A DNA stretch of 64,000 nucleotides from the NCBI GenBank assembly GCA_023362775.1, contig JALMGJ010000013.1:27816274-27880273 (forward strand), written 5' to 3'. The DNA comes from Charina bottae. Taxonomy: Eukaryota > Chordata > Lepidosauria > Squamata > Charinaidae. Positions 10,561 to 21,020 of the stretch are shown here, piece by piece. The notes beneath the pieces were generated by a model, which saw only the letters and a list, made by a program, of their open reading frames with translations, was not told the origin of the DNA and did not search any database. Every line of letters starts with the position of its first letter. Within the stretch, counting starts at the first letter, position 1. The translations under genes and the position numbers were made by a program.

Positions 10561-11138
10561 GTAAAATGTGTTGAAATAGCTGAAGCTGAGGCTGGAGTAC
10601 ATGAACTCTGGAATAAACAGAAATACAGCAGTTGTGCGCTTGGACAGCCAAAGTCCATTATGCAAAACCAGAGAAATGCACTTTGTCTGTGAGCATCTAT
10701 TCTTTCTCACTCTTTCAATGTGCGCGCACACACCCCATTTCACCCAGTGGACTGCTGTCAGAATTATAGTTCAGCTTTCTGTAACTGCCCAGAATGGAGA
10801 TGGACTGAAAATCTGCACTAGTTTGCTCCAATATATCAAGAACCTATCGGAGTAAGGGAGGCTGAGCAAATTGGTTCAGGTTTTCAAAATTCCTCACTCC
10901 TGGGGATGATTTCCCTGTCCTTCTTGGCAGCCCACCCCCCAGTCTCTAAGCAAGGCCTGGGGTTTTTTCCCACCTCCTTCCCTGCCACCCAAATACCCCC
11001 TGCCCCCTTTCTCTGGCTCTGTCAGCTCCCACCCAGACTCGGAGTCCGACGACACTGCCTTGGGAGCAAAAAGGATCCCTCCACCCCACCTTTTGGGTGG
11101 CAGAAACACTCTGATTTGTCCCAGTCAAGTCTCCAGAT
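10561..11138. other. Unique non-coding stretch
   Basis: No feature recognised. Confidence 0.45.
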
Positions 11139-11261
11139 CAGTGTTTCTCAACCTTGGCAACTTTAAGATGTGTGGACTTCAACTCCCAGAATTCCCCAGG
11201 CTGGGGAATTCTGGGAGTTGAAATCCACACATCTTAAAGTTGCCCTGGTTGGGAAACACTA
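11139..11261. mobile_element. Palindromic hAT MITE (CAGTGTTTCTCA family), copy 3
   Basis: Hairpin element with the centre shortened. The last TIR base is A instead of G. No exact duplication seen at the flanks. Confidence 0.9.
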
Positions 11262-12620
11262 AGTTAAGTGGTTCTTACTTCCAGACACGCGTGTAATTCA
11301 TTGCAGCCTATGGTAAGACCTGGTTCAGTTGAGTCCTATTCTTTCTTTTGCACATTGGGCTGTACTGAACACAACTGATCTCTGGATTCTGGATCCTTTC
11401 ACCTCTAGGTATCAGTGTGGGATCCCCTTGGAAGGAGAAAGACACTTTTGGCCAAAGCAGAGTGGTAATTCTTGAAAAGATCCCATGGCATCCTTTGACC
11501 CAAATGCTGCAGATCCATCTGGCTTGCCTTTAATCTCAGAAAAATCTCTCCAAGCCAATATCTAGACTTAGAGCAAAAATGGTTTTCCTAACAGGATCAA
11601 GGTTCTGTATTGACTCAGGCTGGCTGACATTTTGCATGGATTGTTAGTTGGAAGAGAAGGATGTTTTCTGCTGCAGGGATCCAAAACATGGGGGGGGGGG
11701 TGATGTTTGAATACAGACAGGCATTTGGGGAAAGAGAAAGGAAGAGAGGAACTTTTGAGGGGACATTTTGTTTTTTACACACCAGGTACGCAAAAGCACC
11801 AACCTGAGATGCGTGAGCCCTGCTATTCCCCTGAGACTGTGGGCATCGCTACAGTGACCATATTTTCTTGGAAAAAGTAAAGGACAACCCTGAAAAGGGG
11901 GTAAATCTGAAGGAGGTTCATAAGGATTAAAAAAATGTTTATGCTTATAACTTTGCTTTACCAAGGAAAACTCAAGAGCAAAACCAAGAAAATAAATAAT
12001 TAACTAAATGCATCTAAAGGACAGCTTTCTGAAATAGACGGATGGCCGCTGCAGGCATCGCCCACTCTTCTCTGCCACTGCCCCAGCCCAGCAGGGCTCC
12101 TGGCTGGCTGGCACTTCCTCCCCGTTTCCTTTTCCCCAAGACATCAGCCCTGGGAGGAAAAGGCAGATCTGGCCTGCCGGGATGATGGCGGTGTCATTCT
12201 GGAGGAGGGGTGTTTGGTGGCAAATTGGATGTGCCCTCTTCCAGCCTCGGCTCAGTCACAGCCTCCTGTGTTTGCTACCAGCCAGGACCCACAGTTGGAA
12301 ACGGGGCCACAAACGCACTGCTGGATTGAGCTGCTTCTCCGAGAGGCCCCAAACTCTTCCCGCAAGACCATTTTCCATTTCCGTCACAAGCCATCGCATT
12401 CCTGGATTAGCAGAATTATTATTTTCTTAAACAAAAACGTTCCGAATATCCACCTCCTGGCCTGCTATCCATGAGAGGGATCAATTCCGGAGACCCAGGA
12501 GGGGAGTGAGTCACCAGGAAGTGAATTATTTCTGCTCGCCAAGCATCCCTCCAGGTCAGCCCCCAAACCTGTTGCAAATATCCAGGCGCTCTGGAGAACA
12601 AGAAGATGGAGGAAGAGCTG
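11262..12620. other. Unique DNA with one degraded hAT-like fragment and an AT-rich block
   Basis: Around 11850-11900, words like AGTGACCATATTTTCTTGG and AAAGGACA resemble the end of the element at 21021-21448, suggesting an old relative. 12355-12440 is AT-rich and may be a conserved element. The rest shows nothing recognised. Confidence 0.4.
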
Positions 12621-12624
12621 TGTG

Positions 12625-12637
12625 GTTGCCTAGCAAC
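12625..12637 (+). promoter_or_regulatory. RFX X-box motif
   Basis: GTTGCCTAGCAAC: two RFX half sites, GTTGCC and AGCAAC, separated by one base. It is a near-perfect X-box of the kind bound by RFX factors. Function here is inferred from the motif alone. Confidence 0.5.
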
Positions 12638-13734
12638 CCCTAAGGCAGAAAGGCCCCAGCTGCACCCAGCCACCTGGATCAGGCGGGGGGGGGGAGTGTC
12701 ACAATTAGCCCCTCTCCTCTGTGGCCTGGACACCAGCTCCACTCAGCTGGGGCATCCACTGCGGCGGGATTGGGTCATTTGAAGATGTGTGTTTTGAGAA
12801 CCACTTAGCACGTTGCACGAACCAGGCCCTCATCATGATAAACCAGAGTCGGATGGACTTGTTTGGCACTGTGCATCGTGTGAACCCAACTGTTCTGTTT
12901 TGTGCCATATGGGCAGCTCTTCGGTGCAGCTTGGCTCCCCAACTCTTCCACACAGCCCTCCATTCCCACATATGGAAACTTTTCCTTCAGCAACCCACTT
13001 TGGAGAGATTGGGTTGTTTCGACTGGGAATCACTACATTGCCAATCCAAATGCTCTGAGATCTAGTGGCTGATTGCTGCGCACCACATTCTCCCCCCCCC
13101 CCCCCGCCATCCTTGCCTCTGCTCCCCAGAAGGAGCCTGCCCCCACTTTGGCCCTCTAAGACATCTTTAAGCTGTCGGCTTTTGGTGGCCAGCAGTAAGC
13201 ACTCGATGCCGTGGCGCAGACCAGCCTGGAAGGAGTGCCAAGTATCGGGTGCGAGTTTGAGACTGATTCCAAGGTCACTGGACACCAACTTCAGATACAA
13301 GAACACATAAAGATGCAGGAATTGTGAGGGTTGCTTGGCATTGCAGATTGCAAAGCAGGACTCTCTCTCTGCCTCGTTCTTGCCAGGGGTTCAAACTCAC
13401 CACTTGTGGGAGGTTTCTCACATTTGGTTGAGGGCCCGGGGGTCCGTCTAAAAGCTGTAGGACGCCCCCCACAGCCATAGCTCATCTTCCCATCAGCCCA
13501 CTGCTCAAAGATCACCCCACAGCCTCTTCCATTCCCCTCCTCTTCCTCTTCTTAAAACAATCTCTTTAATTAGGTTTTAAGACATGATATTTGTTTAGCC
13601 ACAGGCATTTCTCTTCCCCCACGGGAGTGGATCTGTGCCACGGATAAAACAATGGCTCCACTCGGGGGGCTGCTCAAAGCTGAACTCCGTGGCTGGATTG
13701 TCTGAAAGCAGGGAGGCAGGGCTGGCTGGGAATG
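12638..13734. other. Unique non-coding stretch
   Basis: Contains a C-run near 13091-13104. No gene recognised. Confidence 0.45.
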
Positions 13735-13796
13735 GCTTCTGGTCCTGTGGCTGTTGTGGGTCTTCCGGGCTGCGTGGCCGTGTTCTGGAAGTTGTG

Positions 13797-13846
13797 GTTC
13801 CTAACGTTTCGCCAGCATCTGTGGCCAGCATCTTCAGAGGGCAGGA
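13797..13846 (-). ncRNA. Hammerhead ribozyme motif, PLE family 3 (intact core)
   Basis: On the minus strand: CCT, then CTGAAGA (13831-13837), one extra T (13830), stem II GCTGGC (13824-13829) with GCTGGC (13811-13816) using two central G.U pairs, GAAA (13807-13810), CGTT, then AGG (13800-13802). CCT and AGG pair as stem I across the predicted cleavage site. Confidence 0.72.
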
Positions 13847-13887
13847 GCACAGATAGAAGCAAAATCTCTGACAGAGATATCTGTGCT

Positions 13888-13935
13888 CCTGCCCTCTGAA
13901 GTTGCTGGCCACAGATGCTGGCGAAACGTTAGGAA
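13888..13935 (+). ncRNA. Broken hammerhead motif, PLE family 3
   Basis: Inverted partner of 13797-13846. The CTGAAGA box is changed to CTGAAGT at 13896-13902, while stem II and GAAACGTT are kept. Loss of a core A predicts strongly reduced activity. Confidence 0.6.
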
Positions 13936-14018
13936 CCACAACTTCCAGAACACGGCCACACAGCCCGGAAGACCCACAACAGCCATCGAACTCCGGCCGT
14001 GAAAGCTTCTGGTCCTGT

Positions 14019-15892
14019 TCAGCCTCTGGGTCTCCATTTTCCTCTGTGATTTCCCTCTTTGCATCTTTCGTGCTTTGCCTCTTCCCTGAAATACGTGAAA
14101 GGGATAAGAAAGACGAGCATTCCTCTAATCACACGCAGAGTAATTATTTCCTCACTCCAATGGATAATGTTTACTTCACGTCGGTTCATCGGAAGGATAT
14201 CTCCACGGGCCAGCCAAGGCTGGCATGAAAGGCTTGCGAGTCCCAGGACACCAATGCCAGGCAGCCCTCACCACCCGGACTTCTTGTTTTAGGGCCGTTT
14301 GAGGTAGATTCTCCTCTAGGCGAAATGGCCGTGCTGTTATTTCAAGCAAGGTTATGTGCCACTCCAGCTTAAGCTTCCATTAGCTGTGCAAATGGGATTT
14401 TGTTCTGTTTGGCTTAAAAAAAAAACTAAGCAAATTGCAATCTTCAAGATAATGTTTGCTGAGGGAATGGATCCTCATTAATTAGAGGAAGGGGTTAGGA
14501 GAATTTCAAAACATGTTGCATTCTCCCAAATTCTTCTTCCAGTCTCCCAGCCTGCTTGGGAGGGTTTTCACGACTTCTGGATCCCAAGGGTGGCCGGTGG
14601 CCGGCGTGCCGCTGGGTGGAGCACCTGGTGGGCAGTGGGCCTGGCCCATGCGCTTGGCCGCCTTCCCCTCCCTCCCTCCCTGGGCCTGTGGGTTGAGTTC
14701 CCTCCGGACTCCGTTCATCAGGTTTATGTGGAAGGGAAGAGATGAGCTGGAGCAACCCATTTCTCCCTTCCACTCCTCCGACTTGCACGGAGGCAGACGG
14801 CTGGGCACACATTGCTCTCTCCCCCTAATGGGCCTTCCGCCTCAAGCACATTGGGTGACTATTATGGGCTGGAGACAATGACTCTGCTTGTTGGATTTCT
14901 GGGCCGGGAAACTGAGGTGTTTTCATCTGGTGTCCTTGATGCAAGCTTCTCCTCCTCCCGCTCTTCTCTGAAGCCACTGACTGCCATTCTGCCCGGGTGC
15001 CGCCACCCAGCCCCTCTTCTCCCAGCTTCCAATCTTTTCTCCCTCCTGGGCAGTGGGGCAGCAGCTGCTGCCCGGATTTCAGGCTGGCTAAAATGCAAGG
15101 GCCTTCTGGGAGGGAGGGCTCCTAAGGCAGGCTTACGCAAGCGCTCCGGGGGTGCCCAGTGCCCCAGGGAACGGGTCCTGTTCTGCCAACTTGAGTAGGC
15201 TGGCTGAACTCCCCACCACACCGTGGAGGCTGGAGAGCTGCACAGCCTTAGCAAAGCGGGGGGGGGGGGGCGGAGGGGGCAGAGGCTGGCGAGCAGGAGG
15301 ACCGGGCGCAGTGGACAGCAAGGCAGCCATGGGGCTGGGACGCGTCTCCTCGGGAGGACCGTGGGTCCCCTGTTGTTAGCTGGGTGGGGGACCTTCCGCC
15401 AAGCCTTTGGTGCTTTCTGGAATCTGTTAAAAAGTAATCCTCCTGTGGACACACAAAGGCAATTTTTGGTGGGAGTGACAGAGGAAGAGGCAGTTCCAGA
15501 AAGATGAACACAAGTCTTTAAACTAAAATGAATATGAGTCAGGAAATGATTCTTTTTAATAAAAGGAAACATCAGTCACTACTTCCCATAACCCCACCAG
15601 TCTTGCACGCTGCCAGGGCATTTATACATTGGTGCAAAGAGGCTGGACTCTGGCCCTGGGCATGTTGGGAACTGGAGCCCAGCAGGGTTAGAGGGCAGCA
15701 GCTTGAAAAATTGGGGGAAAGGGTTGTGACGCCTGCCACTCTCCAGGCGAGGAACTGTGTGGTAGCTGGGGGGAGAAGGCAAGGGTCGTGATGGGAAGGC
15801 AATGCTGAAGCCACATTGCACAGGAGGGCGGGGCCCAGACTTTCCTGCCCCTTTCCTGGGAGGTTTGGAAGGGCTTAGTTGACTGTTTATGC
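14019..15892. other. Unique non-coding stretch
   Basis: 14290-14480 is AT-richer and may hold a conserved element. 14990-15370 is GC-rich with a G-run near 15258. Open frames of 100-236 codons on both strands overlap and lack domains. Confidence 0.45.
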
Positions 15893-16096
15893 CAGTGTTT
15901 CTCAACCTTAGCAATTTTAAGAGATGTGGACTTCAACTCCCAGAATTCCCCAGCCAGCATGCATGCAATTCTGAAGTCCACTCATGCAGGCTGGCTGGGG
16001 AATTCTGGGAGTTGAAGTCCACCCATGCAGACTGGCTGGGGAATTCTGGGAGTTGAAGTCCACATCTCTTAAAGTTGTTAAGGTTCAGAAACACTG
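15893..16096. mobile_element. Palindromic hAT MITE (CAGTGTTTCTCA family), copy 4, with duplicated inner arm
   Basis: Normal TIRs, but the right inner arm (GGCTGGGGAATTCTGGGAG plus the following TTGAAGTCCAC) is present twice in tandem with a 41-base period (landmarks CATGCAG at 15983 and 16024), plus a third decayed piece. This makes it about 70 bases longer than its relatives. Confidence 0.9.
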
Positions 16097-17040
16097 GTTT
16101 AAGTATGGAAAGCACATCTGAGGTCATGGTACATTTTCACATGTTCCTGCATCCCAATTTCCTGAAATCATCCCTGAAGAGGCTTGAGGGGTACAAAAAG
16201 AAGAGCAAAGGTGTATTCCCAGGGCCACCATTTGGTGCCTCCGACTCTCGCCCCTCAGACTAGCCCGGACGAGCTGCTCTCCGACCTTTGGCCTTCCTTT
16301 CTCCTCTGCCCGTGCAGTTAATAGGTTTCCTCCGCCCTCCCAGCAAGACCACAAGCTTGTGCGGAAAGGGCCGAGAAAAGCACTTGAAACGTGATTTGTT
16401 CCTGCAAAATATCATTATTGGAGGTTACTCGACACGGCTGCTTGGTCTGCAAGGAGAAATTGGCCAAATCCCGGGACGGGGTGGGAGGCTGGCCGCTAAT
16501 TGGGCGCCCAGCCGCCATTTGTATTCCCCAGCCTTGACATAGGATGAGACATAGGACGTCTCCTCTTCCCAGCGCCCGCTGCCTCTCCTTTCCTTTCCAA
16601 GCCCCTTTCGCTAGATCTACATCCTGTGCCTCGCCTGCCTTCAGGACTTAATCAGCCCCAGAATCTCCTGGATGACCTCCGAAAGGGTACGGTGTGCGAG
16701 GCATGTGTGAGGCGAAGAAGCAGCCTCTTGGGTTGGGGTGCAAACCCGGGCTTGCTTCGTTCTCCCAGCGCGGCTGCCAAAAAGGAAGGGAGAGGATTCC
16801 AAGCTGGAATTCCTCGGCGCACGGCTCTCATGTCCCACCCATCTGGGCAGAGGAACGGCAACTATATCCCGAGACGATGTCCTCACCCATCCCATATTCC
16901 CAATGCCTCCACAAGCCACCAGCCTGGGAAGAGGGTTCCCCCAGCCCCCAATCCATCTTTTGGGGCTCACACATTCTCATACATCTTTTCTTCTAGGATT
17001 ACCAACTGGGGACACACAGAGACTTTCCCTCGGATTCTGC
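16097..17040. other. Unique DNA, part possibly conserved
   Basis: 16280-16530 is repeat-free with words such as CATTATTGG and GCTAATTGGGCG and may be an enhancer. An acceptor-like tract CATCTTTTCTTCTAG ends at 16996, but no coding frame follows that can be supported. Confidence 0.35.
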
Positions 17041-17480
17041 AACTGAGTCAAATCTGCATCCACTGACTGTCTAATAAATCAGTGAAAAGGACGTTTGATG
17101 TACTAGAACAAATACAGAAAGCCAATAACCCTTGCATACTCGCTGTGGAATGTTCCCCAAGTATTCTGCTGGGGGTGAATTTGACTTTCTGAGTTAGACT
17201 GTGTTTCGCTTGGAGTTGCATAAAACCAACGCTCACTCGCTCACTCGTACATCTCTTTCATGCTATAATGGGACTTCCCCCCTCCTTCTAAAGGCACGCC
17301 CTTCCCAAGGCCTATTGGCTGTCTGCATAATCTTGACGAATTTAATCAGCTTCTGTCTATTGTGTTCTGCTTCAAATTGAGGAGGCTCATTCTGAGAAGG
17401 CAATCTTCTAACAAAGTAGGTTTAAGCTTATTAGTCAATTAACTTTCCCGCCTTTTGCTGGAGAAGAAGGGATCAGTAAG
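17041..17480. promoter_or_regulatory. Possible conserved non-coding element
   Basis: Repeat-free block of balanced composition with AATAAATCAGTG, GGAATGTTCC and GTCAATTAACTTT words, unlike the G-rich surround. Candidate enhancer; not testable here. Confidence 0.3.
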
Positions 17481-17744
17481 CCAAGATCTCATACCCAAGG
17501 CAGAGTTTTACAGCCTTAATTTCCCCCCCAGGGAGCTTAAGGCTTTGGGTGCAGAGAAAAGCGGAGTTTCTGGTGTGAACATGCAAGTACTGTTTCCCCA
17601 CAACTGTCTCCTGCAATCTAATCTTATCTGGCTCCAGAGAATTTAGGCTCAGCAGGACTGAGAGAGTCTCAGGTGGGGTGGGGAGAGAAAAGGCAAAGAG
17701 CTCTTCATCCAACACAGTGACACACTCAACAACAGTGTGGGTGT

Positions 17745-17935
17745 GTTTGCACAGTGCTCTGACCAGTGATTAACTTGAACCATGGTTTACTGAATTAACC
17801 TAATTGCCTGGGTTTGCGTAATGAACCGCACCATAAACTAACCACTTTGGCAGTGTTTGCACACAACATCCTGAGTCATAAACTAATCAGCCATTTTTGC
17901 CTAATGGGTTGTGTGAACTCAGCCATGGAAGCAAC
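17745..17935. repeat. Degenerate interspersed repeat (AAACCATGG/GGTTCACAC family)
   Basis: Contains AACCATGGTTTAC, GCCTGGGTTTGC and CATAAACTAA words that recur at 29345-29475, 36716-36868, 49272-49352, 51355-51470 and 55915-56020. Copies are old and boundaries are not visible. No class can be assigned. Confidence 0.4.
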
Positions 17936-18016
17936 TGCAGATGAGCCTTGGATGGGAGCTCCAGATGCGGCTTGCCTGCCGCAGGAACCAATTTCTAGGT
18001 GATTGGTGTGAACCTG

Positions 18017-18056
18017 GGGCAGCCACCATTGTCTGCAAACTGACAATGGTGGCCCC
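18017..18056. other. Perfect short hairpin
   Basis: GCCACCATTGTC (18022-18033) pairs exactly with GACAATGGTGGC (18042-18053) around an 8-base loop, and GGG/CCC extends the outside. It may be part of the neighbouring repeat or a small palindromic element. It is too short for a typical microRNA precursor. Confidence 0.5.
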
Positions 18057-18874
18057 TCGGGACTGACATGATGCATGCAGCCTCTGAAACTGATTACAGG
18101 CCTGCGTGCAAGAGGTGTGCGTCAGAGGGAAGTGTGCCCAGACCCATTAACCTGCAACAAAGGCTGAGCAAACGCAACACGCCGAAGCTGAGCCTGGAAG
18201 GGAGGCTTCCTTGGAACCATTGCCCAGTTGAAGGCACTGAAAGGGGGTCTCTGGGTGTCTTTCTTAATGAGTCTTGATGGCCTTTTGTGGCTGGTAGCTC
18301 CTGGGAACCAAAATACCCAGCTGCTTGGGGCAGGGGGGGAACATCGGGATCCAGTCTGGAATAGTGCCAAGTCCGGGTCTTTGCAGGGGGGCTATGGGGG
18401 GAGTTTGGGTTAGGTGCTCTCGCACATGGAAGAAAGGTTTTGATTTAGTTGATCCAGCTTGCTTCTTCCTTACTGGGCTTGTGTATTTTTAAAGAAAGAG
18501 ATATTACGAGGGGTTGCAAACCCCACGTAGTTTGGCTCCAGTGTCTTTGGGCAAGGAAGGGAGGGGGAAGCACTGTCGATGGCTCCCTCTTGCCTGGTGT
18601 GAGGTTTGCATCAGGCCTGGGCCGCCTCCCCCCCCCGCCCCCATCTCTCTTTTCCGGAGCCCTGGGAAACTGGCAGAAGGATCCGGGCTACGCTCGCTCG
18701 TGCCTGACTTCCCTTCCCTCCTTTGCCTGCTCCAGCTGAAGGGTTCTGGTATCATTTACGGAGAGCGGAGAGCCTGTCCCAGCTCAGACCATCTGTGCCG
18801 GGCACACACTGCGCAGGACAGGGGGGCTGCCTCTCTGCACGGCTGCTCTTGGCACGAACCGCAGGCTGCTCCTC
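18057..18874. other. Unique non-coding stretch
   Basis: No feature recognised. Confidence 0.45.

Positions 18875-18920
<46 letters not shown>
18875..18920. repeat. (TG)n(AG)n microsatellite
   Basis: A TG run passes directly into a long AG run. Confidence 0.95.
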
Positions 18921-20444
18921 AGAGGAGGGCAGAGGGCCGGGACGCAGATGGAGCAGCTGGCTGGAGGTTCTCCACCTGCCTGGCATCTTAGTATCTGGGA
19001 GGCTGAAGCCCCCGCAGCCTAGGCACCCCCCCCCCCCGGGAAACAGCTTCTCTGGCTTTTGAAAGAGAACCCGCTTGCATTGTGTGTCTGGGACCGGTCC
19101 CTGCACTCACGGCGGGTTCCAATATCATGGATGACTGCTGTAAGCCGTGGCTTACAAACCAGCATTAAGCCATAATGTGGCTAGTCGATGTGCACCCAAG
19201 CAATGATGATTTATTAAATCAACCGTGATCAGCAGGTGGTGTGCTCCAAGCCAGCGAATTGCAACGTTTCCGAGAAGGGTCTCTCCCATCTTTGCGTGGA
19301 CAGGCCAAGAATCAGCCCTGAGCAGGGCCATTGGCGGCAGGAGGGGGTGTCGCAAAGTACACGTGGCAGCTGCAGCCACGTGATCGAAGCCCCACCGGCC
19401 AGCTGCCACCTGGACTCCCCCGTGGATGCCCCGGGTCCTGAGACTTTCTCCATGCCAAGCAAGAATAGGTTACATCCTTCTCAGGTAGGTTACATCTCCC
19501 ACCTGGGTTCAACAGGATTGCCAAGGTTGATTGAAGGGTCTCCCCAGCCTGATTCAGGGGCGGGGGTGGGGGGGCAGGAAAGCCAGCTGCAGCTCACATA
19601 TCAGAAGTGTGGGAAGCCCCTCATATTGTGAGGACTTTGTGCATCCTTGATTTCAATATTCTCCGCAAGAACCCTGGAATCAAACCCAGCTGGATCTTCC
19701 CGGCTCTTACCCCCCTGAAGGTGGTGGCCTTGAGATGGTGGTGCACCAAGGAGGGGGTCCTTGGCAGGGAAAGAGCCAGCCATCAGGCACCTGCAGTTTT
19801 ATGAATGGAGCCTGTTCTGCGGATCACCATAGCAACAGAACTGATTTTTCTCCCACTATTTCTTAAGGACAAGCAACTGACAAGAATTTGCAAAGTGCCC
19901 CCCCCTCTTCTTTTCCCCCTTCTTTGGTCAGAGATGAATTCTGCCTCCCCCCACCCCCACTTCTGCAACAATTTTTGCTTGGTTCTGTGGTTTAAAAATG
20001 CCGAAGGCTTGAATCCTTGTATATATTCTGACATGCACTTTTTGAAGCAACTTTCCTGGGTGTCAGCATGTTTTCCATTGTAAAAAGCATGCTTACATTT
20101 TCAGATTGTGAACGGTATCATGTCATTACGATAGGGCATTCACACAAACATTGGATCCAGCAAAGGATTCGAGAGTTTGAAATCGGTGTGGGAATAAACT
20201 TTTTCTTGTGGTAATTCTTCATCCCTTCGTAGCGCCCATCCAATCTGAAGGGATGTTCAGGAGTTCTAATTGGAATCTCTCCCTCCCTGGCCTGTTGTCC
20301 CTTTTAGGGAGTCACTGATTCACAGTTAGGATTTGTATGTTGCATTAAGCCTGGATTTTTTATCATGGTTTGTTGAACACATTATAATGAACTAGTGCTT
20401 GCAGCACATAAAGCCAAAGGGAACCACAGTGACTTAGTCGGATG
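18921..20444. other. Unique non-coding stretch
   Basis: 19115-19230 and 20320-20420 carry decayed words of the degenerate repeat family. Otherwise nothing recognised. Confidence 0.4.
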
Positions 20445-20526
20445 TTACCAGGCGATTTGTCTATGAAGGTTCTCAGTCATCCAGGTGGAATCGTCTGTAG
20501 CTTGAATCATGTCAACTGGATTTCTA

Positions 20527-20586
20527 TTTTCTCAGTGGAAACGTTTCGCTCCTTATCCAAGGAGCTTCTTCAGTCTGAGCAAAGTT
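20527..20586 (-). ncRNA. Hammerhead ribozyme motif, PLE family 1 (left arm)
   Basis: Minus strand: CTGAAGA (20567-20573), extra A, stem II GCTCCTT/AAGGAGC, GAAA (20544-20547), CGTT. Outer stem I CTCAG (20575-20579 region, read on the minus strand) with CTGAG (20531-20535). All core bases kept. Confidence 0.75.
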
Positions 20587-20800
20587 GGTAAGGGAATCCT
20601 AAATATGTTTCTAGGTAGCTGTGTGACCTTACACCTGGGGCTAGGTCATGGTTATATTGAGATGTTATTTTTAAGTCCTTTTATAAAGGACTCCTTTAGA
20701 TGATAAAAGGACTTAAAAATAACATCTCAATATAACCATGACCTAGCCCCAGGTGTAAGGTCACACAGCTACCTAGAAACATATTTAGGATTCCCTTACC

Positions 20801-20860
20801 AACTTTGCTCAGACTGAAGAAGCTCCTTGGATAAGGAGCGAAACGTTTCCACTGAGAAAA
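20801..20860 (+). ncRNA. Hammerhead ribozyme motif, PLE family 1 (right arm)
   Basis: CTGAAGA (20814-20820), extra A (20821), seven-pair stem II GCTCCTT/AAGGAGC with loop GGAT, GAAA (20840-20843), CGTT with predicted cleavage after 20847. Stem I: CTCAG (20808-20812) pairs with CTGAG (20852-20856) across an internal loop. The ACGT stem III is self-complementary, so activity as a dimer is expected, as reported for PLE hammerheads. Confidence 0.78.
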
Positions 20861-21020
20861 TAGAAATCCAGTTGACATGATTCAAGCTACTTACCAGGTG
20901 ATTGTTAGTTTAAAAGTGGGCAGAAGAAGAATGATCAGTTCTATAGGATAGGAATGCATTATGTCATTCAGACTGAGGGCCAAACCCAAGTGTGGTCAGG
21001 GCCAGGACAACTCTGTTATT

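Larger units (their letters stand above)
13749..14004. mobile_element. Head-to-head Penelope-like element (family 3) with 14-base TSD
   Basis: Flanks GCTTCTGGTCCTGT at 13735-13748 and 14005-14018 are identical. Inside, inverted arms share GTTCCTAACGTTTCGCCAGC and its complement, and the element ends in the CGGCCGTGAAA terminus. Each arm carries a hammerhead motif. The left-arm copy (minus) is complete; in the right arm (plus) the box reads CTGAAGT instead of CTGAAGA, a change at a core residue. Confidence 0.9.
20459..20890. mobile_element. Head-to-head Penelope-like element (family 1), near-perfect inverted repeat
   Basis: Left arm about 20497-20690 and right arm 20699-20890 are nearly exact inverted copies of the PLE pseudo-LTR, so the insertion is essentially one long hairpin with a tiny centre. 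The left end also keeps the terminal GGTTCTCAGTCATCC-type sequence. Flanks TTACCAGGCGATTTG (20445-20459) and TTACCAGGTGATTG (20891-20904) are read as a slightly diverged target-site duplication. Both arms hold complete hammerhead cores on opposite strands. No coding sequence. Confidence 0.88.

Noticed and set aside
18022..18053. microRNA precursor
   Set aside because: Stem of 12 pairs is too short for a canonical pre-miRNA and no known miRNA seed sequence was recognised.
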